Translations under genes and position numbers: made by a program
In this document: positions 51,273 to 60,500 of the stretch, in pieces
Layout of the letters: every line of letters starts with the position of its first letter
How positions within the stretch are numbered: position 1 is the first letter of the stretch
Assembly: GCF_024343675.1 (NCBI RefSeq)
Contig: NZ_RJUD01000003.1
Span: 186,001 to 250,000 of the forward strand
Source: Lacihabitans sp. CS3-21
GTDB lineage: Bacteria; Bacteroidota; Bacteroidia; Cytophagales; Spirosomataceae
Direction: 5' to 3'
Length of the DNA stretch: 64,000 bases
The notes under the pieces: generated by a model
What the model was told of the DNA's origin: nothing
Database searches by the model: none
What the model saw: only the letters and a program-made list of their open reading frames with translations

Positions 51273-52994
51273 ATGAAGTTTAAGATTCTCCTATTTCTGT
51301 GTTTGTGTATCAGTAAGGGCATTGCCCAAACCAAGCCTACTTTTGAGGAAGAGAAGAAGGCCATCGCTTATTCTCTTTTGACCGAAGCCATAGCCAAAAA
51401 CGACTCCGTAAAAATGGCTGATGGTTATTATGAAATGGGCAAATATGAGGCGGGCATTGGGAACTTAATTTCTGGAATTACTTGGTTAAAAAAAGCCATG
51501 CCGTTATACAAAAAACAGAAGCGATACTTCGAGTACGGTAGGATTTATCAAAGAATTGCGGAGTGTCAAATGGCTAAAAAAGACTTCAGGCAAGCGAAAT
51601 TATTTTCGGATAGTGCAATGACTGTTTTCAAAACCCATGACTTGCCCAAAGGAATTATATCCAACTACTTGTTTATATGTGGTTTAAGCTTCGAACATCT
51701 AAAAAAACCTCCAGCTGAGATACTGAGTAAATTCGATGAAATGCTCCTATTTGCCAAGAATAATGACTTGGAAATCGAGTTTATTTTTTTATACAAAATG
51801 AAAGGAAACGTATTGAAAGATACTGAACCGAAGGCAGCATTGGAGGCTTTTGAGCTTTCGAAAAAATACATGTATAAATACAATTATGAGCGATTAATAA
51901 CTGGTTTAAACGCCATGATGGCAGCCTGTTATGCCCGAATTGGGCAGCCTGCAAAAGCGAGGGAATTGATAGGAGATAATTCAAACACGGTTTATAATAC
52001 CAAAAAAGACCAGTTTACATCCTATAAGTTTGAAAGACTGCTTGCAGAAATGGAAATATATAAAGCAGAAAAAAACTGGGAAATGGCTTTAGAAAAACAA
52101 GCGGATTATATGAATTTGCAAAATGAAATTCATGCTTCGGAGGTGAGTAGATTAGAGTCGGGGCTTAATTCCTTAGAGGATTCGGCCTTGAGAAAAAGTC
52201 AGGAAAGAGAACTCCTGCTCCAATCTCAATTGTTGCAGTCTAACAAAAGGCTCTTGAATATTTTGATAGTGGTTGGCTTTATGTTTCTAATGTTGTTGGT
52301 TCTATTGTTTTTTCAAAACAGCAAAAATCAAAAATTGGCTCAAAAATACCTTAACATTAGCCACAAAAACGAATTACTCATAAAAGAACAAAGTCACCGC
52401 GTCAAGAACAACTTGCAGGTAATTTCAAGTCTGATTGGCCTTCAAAAAAACCGCCTCAAAAACAAAGAAATACAGGATTCTTTGGAAGAAATGCAGGGCA
52501 GAATATCTGTAATGAGTGTTTTACAACAGCTTTTTTATGAGTCAAACGATTCGGTCAAAATCAAGCTCGGCGATTATTTTGAACAAATATTAAACAAAAC
52601 AGAGGTGATTTTCAACAAACCCGTTGAAAGGTTTTTTTCGGTCGAAAACGCATTAATTGACCCAGATTTAGCCATTCATTTGGGAATAATTTTTAATGAA
52701 TTACTTACGAATAGTTTCAAGTATGCTTTTGGTTTTGAAAATCTCCAGCCGAAAGTTTCCGTGTCTTTTTTTATCAAAAACGGCGAGTTATATTTTGAAT
52801 ACAAAGACAACGGTTCTAACGCAAATTTGTTAATTTTCGAGAAGGAATTTTATACTACATCGCAGTCTTTCGGGCTTAGCCTTATACGTCTAAAGTCGAG
52901 TGAATTGGCAGGAGATTATAGTTTTGCTTACGAAAACGGCCTTAAGTTTAAATTAAAATGCATTTATCATGAAGCCAAGAGTCTTAATAGTTGA
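51273..52994 (+). CDS. Sensor histidine kinase (HisKA_2 type) with TPR sensor
   Basis: The 573-residue protein has a signal peptide (MKFKILLFLCLCISKGIAQ) and a periplasmic TPR-like helical region (residues about 30-320). One membrane helix (LLNILIVVGFMFLMLLVLLFFQN, about 326-348) precedes a HisKA_2 dimerisation domain EQSHRVKNNLQVISSLIGLQ (phospho-His near 375). An HATPase_c domain follows, with IIFNELLTNSFKYAF, FEYKDNGSN and SFGLSLIRLKSSELAGDY. It overlaps the response regulator gene by 26 bp. Confidence 0.93.
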   Translation: MKFKILLFLCLCISKGIAQTKPTFEEEKKAIAYSLLTEAIAKNDSVKMADGYYEMGKYEAGIGNLISGITWLKKAMPLYKKQKRYFEYGRIYQRIAECQMAKKDFRQAKLFSDSAMTVFKTHDLPKGIISNYLFICGLSFEHLKKPPAEILSKFDEMLLFAKNNDLEIEFIFLYKMKGNVLKDTEPKAALEAFELSKKYMYKYNYERLITGLNAMMAACYARIGQPAKARELIGDNSNTVYNTKKDQFTSYKFERLLAEMEIYKAEKNWEMALEKQADYMNLQNEIHASEVSRLESGLNSLEDSALRKSQERELLLQSQLLQSNKRLLNILIVVGFMFLMLLVLLFFQNSKNQKLAQKYLNISHKNELLIKEQSHRVKNNLQVISSLIGLQKNRLKNKEIQDSLEEMQGRISVMSVLQQLFYESNDSVKIKLGDYFEQILNKTEVIFNKPVERFFSVENALIDPDLAIHLGIIFNELLTNSFKYAFGFENLQPKVSVSFFIKNGELYFEYKDNGSNANLLIFEKEFYTTSQSFGLSLIRLKSSELAGDYSFAYENGLKFKLKCIYHEAKSLNS

Positions 52995-53697
52995 AGATGA
53001 GTTGATTACCGCCATGGAGTTCAAAGAAGCACTAATGGATGCTGGCTTTGAGGTGCCAGTCATTGCCGACAAGGTTTCGAAAGCCAAAGCTGCATTTGAA
53101 ACGATGGCTTTTGATCTTCTTTTGCTCGATATTACACTTAAACATGACCATTTAAACGGCTTGGATTTTGCCGATATGGTGAGAAAAACTTCTACCGTAC
53201 CCATTATGTTTATTACGGCTGACACCAACGAAACCATGCTTGAAAAAATGAATAGCTTGGGCAACTGTAACTACATGATGAAAGCCGTGAGAACGCCCGA
53301 GTTGGTGTTTAAATCGAAACTGATGATTGGGGCTAAGGAAAATAATGGAACAGAAAATGTTAAATATCAAGAGGTTGTATTGCTGCCAATCAATAAATCT
53401 CACCAAAAAGTAAAAAAAGCAGACATTGTGGCCATTAAGGGCAATGGTTCTTATTCGGATATTTATATTGCAACGGAAATCCACTACCACACCCTTTCCA
53501 TGAACATGAAAAAACTCTTAGAAGGTTTAGATTATCCGGATTTGTTCAAACTCAATCGTTCCAATATCGTCAACTTGAACTTTGTAGAAAAAATAGAAAA
53601 AGATCAGCTTTATCTGAGCAGTCACGAGCTTAAATTCACTTTGGCCAAAGGCATTAAAAAGGAAATTCTGGAACTTTTGCCAAATGTGAGGACCTGA
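52969..53697 (+). CDS. LytTR-family response regulator
   Basis: The 242-residue protein has a receiver domain with IVEDE (Asp9/Glu), phospho-acceptor Asp54 in LLLLDITLKHDHLNGLDFA, Thr in MFITADT and Lys in YMMKAVRTPEL. A C-terminal LytTR domain (about 140-240; KADIVAIKGNGSYSDIYIATEIHYHTLSMNMKKLLEGL, FKLNRSNIVNLNFV) follows. It is co-translated with the upstream kinase, which should phosphorylate Asp54. The usual Lys-Pro is Lys-Ala here. Terminator at 53,727. Confidence 0.94.
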   Translation: MKPRVLIVEDELITAMEFKEALMDAGFEVPVIADKVSKAKAAFETMAFDLLLLDITLKHDHLNGLDFADMVRKTSTVPIMFITADTNETMLEKMNSLGNCNYMMKAVRTPELVFKSKLMIGAKENNGTENVKYQEVVLLPINKSHQKVKKADIVAIKGNGSYSDIYIATEIHYHTLSMNMKKLLEGLDYPDLFKLNRSNIVNLNFVEKIEKDQLYLSSHELKFTLAKGIKKEILELLPNVRT

Positions 53698-53726
53698 GTC
53701 AGAGTAGATATTGAAAAAAAAGACAC

Positions 53727-53757
53727 AAAAAAAGCAACCATTACTGATTGCTTTTTT
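53727..53757. terminator. Hairpin terminator between the LytTR regulator and the tRNA fragment
   Basis: AAAAAAGCAA (up to 53737) pairs with TTGCTTTTTT (53748-53757). The A/T tails serve both strands: the response regulator on the plus strand, and ancestrally the tRNA-Asn on the minus strand. Confidence 0.8.
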
Positions 53758-53764
53758 AAAAATG

Positions 53765-53811
53765 CTCCCGAAGCTGGGCTCGAACCAGCGACCCTCTGAT
53801 TAACAGTCAGA
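53765..53811 (-). tRNA. tRNA-Asn(GTT) 3' fragment marking an integration (att) site
   Basis: Read on the minus strand the sequence gives an anticodon stem-loop TCTGA-CTGTTAA-TCAGA (anticodon GTT), variable loop GGGTC, T-arm GCTGG-TTCGAGC-CCAGC and 3' acceptor half TTCGGGA plus G. The D-arm and 5' acceptor half (expected TCCCGAA) are missing: the sequence upstream of the anticodon stem is unrelated AT-rich DNA. It is therefore a displaced 3' end, not a working gene. A tyrosine integrase gene begins 171 bp away, the usual arrangement where an element entered a tRNA gene. Confidence 0.85.
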
Positions 53812-53934
53812 AATTTTAGTTTTTTAATACTTTTCGATACTTATTAATATTTATCATAAAGCATTAATAATTAATATTTTATGTATTATTTTATCTCTTA
53901 CTATTTTTTAATCATTTGATTATTTACTACTTTT

Positions 53935-53958
53935 GTTTTGCACATTGTTTTGCACATT
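53935..53958. repeat. Tandem 12-bp direct repeat before the integrase
   Basis: GTTTTGCACATT occurs twice back to back (53935-53946, 53947-53958), between the att fragment and the integrase start. It may be an arm-type integrase binding site or autoregulatory operator. Confidence 0.75.
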
Positions 53959-53981
53959 TTAAGAAATCAGTAAATAAAATT

Positions 53982-55358
53982 ATGGCTACCTCAAAAATTT
54001 ATTTGGATTCAAGAAGGAATATGGATGGGTTTGGAATCATTAAAATATTGGTCATTCACAATAGAATCCAAAGAATGTATTCTACTGGGGTGAAAATTAA
54101 AGAGGATGATTTTAAAAAGTTTCAAACCTATGTTACTGAGGATGGTTTGAGTGGTAAAGTAAAGAATGAAGAACTTATTTACTTGCATAAATTACTTTAT
54201 GGTAAATCTATTTTTAATAATATTGAACAAGAGGGTTATCTACTTCGGTCAAAGACTATAATATCGGAGTTGGGAAATGATTTTACATTTGAGAAATTCA
54301 AATATCGGTTTGATAATTTTGAAAGTGTGAAAAAGAGAACTGCATCTAATGAGATTGGTGTGTTTTTATATTTCGACAATTATATTCGAACCCTAAAGAA
54401 AGAAGAGAGAATTGGAAGTGCTTTGGCATATCAATCTGCTGCAAATTCTATTAAACGATTTTTAGTAGATATGACTAAACATACAAGATATGAACTCAAT
54501 TTGCCGGTATTTAATATATCTGCAAACATTGAAATTTCATTTGATGATATTTCTGTTGCTTTTTTAGAAGAGTATGAAAAATGGATGTTAAAGTGTGGGA
54601 AGAAAAGTCAAACAAAAGATGGCATTAATACGCCAGCTAGTATTACCAGTGTTGGCGTTAATTTGAGGCATCTTCGATCAATTTTTAATGTGGCGAAGGA
54701 GGATAAAATCACTAGTAATTACCCATTTGGTAAAAAACTATATCAAATCCCAGCAAGTAATAATACCAAGAAAGCCTTATCTAAGTCTGATATTCAGAAA
54801 ATTTTGTCCTTTCAGGCGGATTCTAACACAATGGAGAAAAGGAGCCATGATTTATGGGTCTTTTCATATCTCGGTAATGGAATGAATTTTGCAGATATTT
54901 GCCTTCTAAGAAAGGTGGATTTTGACAAGAAGGAAAAGAGCTTAACTTTTGTAAGAGAAAAAACCAAAAGGACTAATAAAAGGAATCAAAAGTCAATAAA
55001 GGTGTATTTAGATAGCCAGCAATTGGATATTTTGGAAAGATGGAAATCAAAATCAGGCTCGTACTTATTTGAATTCCTACAAATTGGCATGGATGCCACA
55101 AAGATTAAATCAACTATAACCCAACTTATTCAGGTAACGAACAAACACATAAGAAATATTGGTAAAAAACTCGAAATCCAAGACGATATCACAACTTACA
55201 CAGCCAGGCATTCTTTTGCAACCATATTACTTAGAAGCGAAGCCCCAATAGCTTTTATCTCAAAATCTTTGGGACACGCCAGCCTCCAAACGACTGAATC
55301 ATATTTAGGATCGTTTGAAGAAGAGAAGGTGAAGGAATATTTGAAGGCGTTGAGGTAA
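53982..55358 (+). CDS. Tyrosine recombinase (phage-type integrase), IntDOT-like variant active site
   Basis: The start is ATG 53982 (MATSKIYLDSRRNMDG), giving 458 residues; the TTG at 53916 lies upstream of the repeats and is unlikely. An arm-binding-like N-terminus and a SAM-like core-binding domain (FLYFDNYIRTLKKEERIGSALAYQSAANSIKRF) precede the catalytic domain. Box I reads FSYLGNGMNFADICLL, so the usual Arg of TGLR is absent. Box II is TTYTARHSFATIL (Arg and following His kept, first His replaced by Tyr). LGHASLQTTESYLGSF holds the last His and the nucleophile Tyr. Loss of Arg I is also known in IntDOT of CTnDOT. It should integrate the element at tRNA-Asn. Confidence 0.9.
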   Translation: MATSKIYLDSRRNMDGFGIIKILVIHNRIQRMYSTGVKIKEDDFKKFQTYVTEDGLSGKVKNEELIYLHKLLYGKSIFNNIEQEGYLLRSKTIISELGNDFTFEKFKYRFDNFESVKKRTASNEIGVFLYFDNYIRTLKKEERIGSALAYQSAANSIKRFLVDMTKHTRYELNLPVFNISANIEISFDDISVAFLEEYEKWMLKCGKKSQTKDGINTPASITSVGVNLRHLRSIFNVAKEDKITSNYPFGKKLYQIPASNNTKKALSKSDIQKILSFQADSNTMEKRSHDLWVFSYLGNGMNFADICLLRKVDFDKKEKSLTFVREKTKRTNKRNQKSIKVYLDSQQLDILERWKSKSGSYLFEFLQIGMDATKIKSTITQLIQVTNKHIRNIGKKLEIQDDITTYTARHSFATILLRSEAPIAFISKSLGHASLQTTESYLGSFEEEKVKEYLKALR

Positions 55359-55468
55359 GGAAATATGCTGCATGTTTACAGAAATTGACATTTTTTTAAT
55401 CATATTTTATTATAAATAAGGGAATGATAAAATCAATCAAACAAAAAGTGTAATAACGCCATCTATTA

Positions 55469-57445
55469 TTATCTCACTATCAAAATCTTCCCGACCTTAT
55501 CAGCTAAAGTTCCCCTATTGTATTTTATTCTATATGCCACTTGATGGCCAATCATACTCTTTAGTGCCTCCAAAAGTGTATTGTCCTCATAAATTGAGAA
55601 CATACCTGTCTTATGAAAAATAAGATGGCCTTGCCTGTTGTATAAAAATAACTCCAAATCAGGAAAAGCCTCCTTGTTAAAGATCTCTAAGGTTTCATTG
55701 ATATTATCTCCATTAATCGTTACTACATCAGGTAAATAAAGATTCTCTTCCTGATCCTTCGGGCAGTTGTCACCCCAAACTACATTCAATTCTTCTACCT
55801 TGCTAATACAACCTGCTTCTCCACCAAAAATAGTGTATTTCCCAGGCATTGTAAGTGGCATTCCAGCGGGTCCATCCCAAACAAGCTCTTCATCCTTAAA
55901 CCATTTAAACAAACCATATACCCCAAAATCCTGACTTACATTGTAATAATGGAATGTTCTAGGACAAACTATGAGATCTTTAATTGTGGGTTCTGTCGTT
56001 GGATATTTGCTGCCAATAAGAACTCCTGTAAAAACAGAAATAGAGTCATTAGGACATCCAGAGGGCGAAAATTTTGCAATAAATACACCATTTTCTTTAA
56101 CTGTCAATGTCTCAGCCTTTACTACATAGCCATTATTGCCCAGCTTTTGCCATGAAACATCCCTATTAAATTCATTACTTACTAGTTTAAGCACAGCTGG
56201 CTTGTCAACACACCCGTAAACATTATTGAAACTGCTCTCAACGACTGGTCTACGGTTTTTAGCTTTTAATTCAACTGGTTCTGAAACACCAGTGGTCAAA
56301 CATAATTTGTTGTTTGCTAAAGAAACCGTATAAATCCCTTCATCTGGAGTAATAAGAACATTACTTGTTTGATTGATTATGATGTTTCCATTTCTCTTCC
56401 ACTCATATAGATATCCAGGAATGTTCTCAACCTCTAATTGTACTTTTAGATTGTAGCACATTAAATACTTTTCCTCTTCAACATTATTTATTTTAATAAT
56501 GGGTTTAGTAATTGTCTCTACTGGGCAATCGACCACCCAAAAGGTTAATTCTCTAAGATTTGCTCCCATACTCTTGCCGTTTCTAAACTGTTCAACTTTT
56601 ACTACAATAGTGTACATACCAGTTCGATCACACAAGCTCGAAATCATTCCCGTTTTTGAATCAATTGATAAAGAGTTGCCCTTTCCTAATGGCCTATTAT
56701 CGCTAAATCCTGATGTCCATTCAAGAAACTTTATACTGGGATAATATTTGAATAGTTGACTATTATCAGTTGCTCCTTTGTTGTATCCAGCTTGTGGCCT
56801 AATTAAGGAATAACGAAGTTCATCTTTAGTACCATTGACATCTAAAAAATCTTCTGCACTAAAGTCGATTGTAAACGCTTTATTTTTGCAATAGTAAAAC
56901 GTGTTTAACTGTTTCTTAAAAAAAGGGATAATATTTAATTCGTTGTCATCTTTAAAAGCAGGAACTTCAAAAGCTATGGCAAATGAAGGCTTCAAGTTAC
57001 TTTTAACATTTGAAATTTCACTAGGTCGGCAACAAATGTCAAGAACAAAATAATAATCTTGGGGATCAAAACTATCATATGCTTCAAAAACGAATTCCTT
57101 TTCTTCATATTCTTCATGAAACACTTCAACTTTAAAACTATCGGAACACTTTAAATTACCGGATTCAACCCTTTTTGCTCTTTTAATTTTATTTATGGTC
57201 AAACCCAGGTTAGTCAATTTACCACTAGATTTTTTGTAAGCAACAATATTAAAAGACTGATTGTCTGGAAAGGGAAAGTCCTTAACATAAAGATCCACTT
57301 TGATAGGAAATACAAATTTACTTTTAGTCCAAGATATATATTTCTTACCCCAAACCAAATTAACCCCTACTATTTCCTGTGCATGTAGGCTGGGAGCAAT
57401 CAACAAAATAAAAAATAAAAGTGTGCCACTTAATAATAATTTCAT
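55469..57445 (-). CDS. Secreted protein with T9SS type B (gliding motility-associated) C-terminal domain
   Basis: The 658-residue protein has a signal peptide (MKLLLSGTLLFFILLIAPSLHAQ). The middle part contains Ig-like beta domains with paired cysteines (YLMCYNLKVQLEVENIPGYLYEWKRNGNIIINQTSNVLITPDEGIYTVSLANNKLC, about residues 330-385). The final 90 residues (NLYLPDVVTINGDNINETLEIFN, LELFLYNRQGHLIFH, VAYRIKYN) are the CHU_C/type B sorting domain. It is probably exported by T9SS to the cell surface. It is divergent from the RHS gene by 85 bp, and both lie on the island. Confidence 0.88.
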   Translation of the reverse strand: MKLLLSGTLLFFILLIAPSLHAQEIVGVNLVWGKKYISWTKSKFVFPIKVDLYVKDFPFPDNQSFNIVAYKKSSGKLTNLGLTINKIKRAKRVESGNLKCSDSFKVEVFHEEYEEKEFVFEAYDSFDPQDYYFVLDICCRPSEISNVKSNLKPSFAIAFEVPAFKDDNELNIIPFFKKQLNTFYYCKNKAFTIDFSAEDFLDVNGTKDELRYSLIRPQAGYNKGATDNSQLFKYYPSIKFLEWTSGFSDNRPLGKGNSLSIDSKTGMISSLCDRTGMYTIVVKVEQFRNGKSMGANLRELTFWVVDCPVETITKPIIKINNVEEEKYLMCYNLKVQLEVENIPGYLYEWKRNGNIIINQTSNVLITPDEGIYTVSLANNKLCLTTGVSEPVELKAKNRRPVVESSFNNVYGCVDKPAVLKLVSNEFNRDVSWQKLGNNGYVVKAETLTVKENGVFIAKFSPSGCPNDSISVFTGVLIGSKYPTTEPTIKDLIVCPRTFHYYNVSQDFGVYGLFKWFKDEELVWDGPAGMPLTMPGKYTIFGGEAGCISKVEELNVVWGDNCPKDQEENLYLPDVVTINGDNINETLEIFNKEAFPDLELFLYNRQGHLIFHKTGMFSIYEDNTLLEALKSMIGHQVAYRIKYNRGTLADKVGKILIVR

Positions 57446-57463
57446 TTTGACTCAGAAAAATAA

Positions 57464-57495
57464 TTTGGATTTAAAAACATCTATATATAGTTTTG
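57464..57495 (+). promoter_or_regulatory. Bacteroidota promoter for the RHS gene
   Basis: TTTG (57464-57467) and TAGTTTTG (57488-57495) are 20 bp apart, matching the TTTG/TAnnTTTG consensus, and the -7 box ends 35 bp before the ATG. Confidence 0.65.
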
Positions 57496-57530
57496 GCACA
57501 AATCCTAGTTCCTTAAACCACTTAAAAACC

Positions 57531-60500
57531 ATGAAACTTAGTTTTCTCCACAAAACTTATAAAATAGTTTTGATTCTCAGTGTGTGTACATACAGTTTTG
57601 CATTTAAAGCAAACATTTCTGACACTACAAGCTCTGCAAAAAAAGTTCCAATTCCATTACCAATTCTCAAAAAATCATTATTTGATAAAGAACCAACGCT
57701 TGAGAAAACCATTTCAGATGGCCAAAAGCAAATCAAGTATACTGACGACAAGAATGTTGTAGATTGCATCTTCTTTGAAATTTTGTCTGACAAAAATAAA
57801 TATGAAATTGGAGAACAAGTTAAAATTAAAATAAAAATTGTATTCTACGACAACCTGAATTTAAGCTACAAAGATGAGGAGTGTCAAAAGATTGCTTTAA
57901 AAGTAGTCTTACCAAAAGGATTTAGTCAAACAGGGGGAAGTTATTATGATTTTATTTCTCTGACATTAGATAAGAATAACAAAAGTAAAGAACTTGAAAT
58001 TATAGGTCAATTCCATGAAATCAATCAAGCACATTGTTTTATACTTTTAAAAGGGCCATCAAAATCTAATTGGGAAACAATATTCATCAAAAAAGGTGAA
58101 AAGTGTCTTGAAATACTAGAGAAAACAGCCTCACCTAAACTGCACTTAAATAACCAAAAGCAGAATGTTGGCAGTTCTACTATTAAGGAAACAGTTGCAA
58201 ATTCAATGGCAGATGCATGTACCGCTCCTACCACAACCCCAGCAAGCAGATGTGGTGAAGGTGTTGTAACTCTTACTGCATCTGGTTGTAATGGCGATGG
58301 AGCAACTTACACATGGTATAATCATGCAACAGTAGGAACGGAACTTGGAACATCAACTGATGGTACATTTACTACCTCTGCTTTAAATGCTTCTGCAACC
58401 TATTCGGTTACTTGTACCACAAACGCATGTACTGCCAGTGATAGATCGACTATTTCAATTACTATAACAGCACCTAAACCAACTATTACGCCAAACGGTC
58501 CATTAACTTTTTGTTCAGGAGAATCTGTAATTCTATCTGCATCAACTTGCAATGGAAGCCTTCTTTGGTCAAGCGGTCAAACAAGCATTTCAATAACTGT
58601 ATTTTCATCTGGAACATATTCTGTTGTTTGTACTGAAAATTCTTGCACAAGTCAAGCCAGTTCACCAGTAGTTGTAAATGTAAATCCTATTCCAACAGCC
58701 CCAACAATATCTTCAACATCTACACTTATTTGTTACAACAGTACCTTGACGTTAACATCGACTGGCTGCACTGGTACCACTATATGGTCTACAGGGGCTA
58801 CCGGAAGTACCCTCTCGGTAAATACGGCTGGGGCTTACACAGCAAAATGTGAAATTAATAATTGTATTAGTCCAAACAGCAATACACTTAACCTCACAGT
58901 AGCTACAAATATAAATCCCCCTACCATAAATATTGCCTCAAAAAAATATTGCAATGGACAAAATACAACTACAAACTTGATAGCTAGTGGTTGTTCAACA
59001 TATAGCTGGTCAACAGGACAAACAACCGCTAGTATTACTGTAACTCCAACAATTACAACTACATACACTGTTAAATGTGTTGGAACTAATGGATGTTTTA
59101 GCTCTCAAACTCTTTCTACAATAGAAAAGACGAATTTGCCCGTAGTAAATCAACCTATTCTTAACTTTAATGGACAAAATATCTTAGTAAACAATTTCGA
59201 AAATCCTCAAAATTTACCTGCTGTGCTATCAGTACCCAATTGTAATGGTCATGTTAATTGGAATCGAAAATTATTTACTCAATCTTTAAATCCATCAATT
59301 GCAACAAATACACCCCAAATTACGGTAACAGAGAACCTTCATGCCTCTTATTATATTACCTGCTATAATGCTTGTAGTTCACAACAAATTGTCAAATATT
59401 ACTGGCCATCAAAAGGCCCTATGGTTATTACCAATAACGGTCCAAAAAACATTGGAGAAAGTATCACACTGACTGCAAACTTTCCTGTTTTTTCAAGTCA
59501 GTCTTTAAGTGTTGTATATTTTAGGTGGACTCTTCCAGACGGTACCGTTTTAGCACCTGTGGCAAGCACAAGAACATTAACAAGAACAATTACCAATGGT
59601 TCTGCCAATGGAATTTATTCTGTTACGGCTTATGGTGAAATGGCTGGAGGTACAAATTTAAGTCCAGTTACATCCACCTCAAATGTTGTTATAAATAATT
59701 GTTCTTCAAATACAATTCCTACATTAAACCAATCTGGAAATATTCTTTTGTGTAATGGCCAATCTTTAACCGCCTCAAATTGTACAGGAACAATAAAGTG
59801 GAATACAGGTGCAACAGGTGCAACACTACCTATTACGGCATCTGGAACATACTCAGCACAATGTGTTCAATCGAATGGATGCATTAGTGCCAAAAGCTCA
59901 GAAGCCATCATTACGCTAAATTCGTCAATAAACCCTCCGACTATTACTGCCGGGGGCCCTACAACTTTTTGCTCTGGAAATAGTGTCAACCTTACTGCAA
60001 CTGGTTGTTCTTCTACTGTTGAATGGTCAAATGGGTCAAACACAAACCCACTAAATGCGTTTAATTCAGGTAATTACACAGCAAGGTGCAAAGACGGTAA
60101 CAACTGTTTGAGTTTGCCAAGTAATTCAATATCAATAGTACTTAACCCAGAGCCCATTACTCTTAGCATTTCAAATAGTACTCCTCTTGCCATTTGCTCA
60201 GGAGGTAACGTAACACTTCAGCCATCTTCAGGCTGTGAAGGAGTGATCAACTGGGATTGGTCAAATACTGAAGGAGGCACCGGAACAATTACTACATCAG
60301 GGTCATTAGAGGCTACTAATATTATCCACAATACTACTTACAAAGCAAAATGTACTACTGTTTGCGGTACCTCTACCAACTTTAGTAATCTCTTAACAGT
60401 AACGGTAAACAACCCCGTAATAACCTCAGCAACGTCTAATTTTCCATTGAATGCTGGTTCTACCCTCAATTTTAATTTGGCGGTTAGCGGAACTAATACT

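Noticed and set aside
53765-53811. Complete tRNA-Asn gene
   Set aside because: The 5' acceptor strand and D-arm are missing; the sequence before the anticodon stem is AT-rich and cannot pair with the acceptor 3' half.
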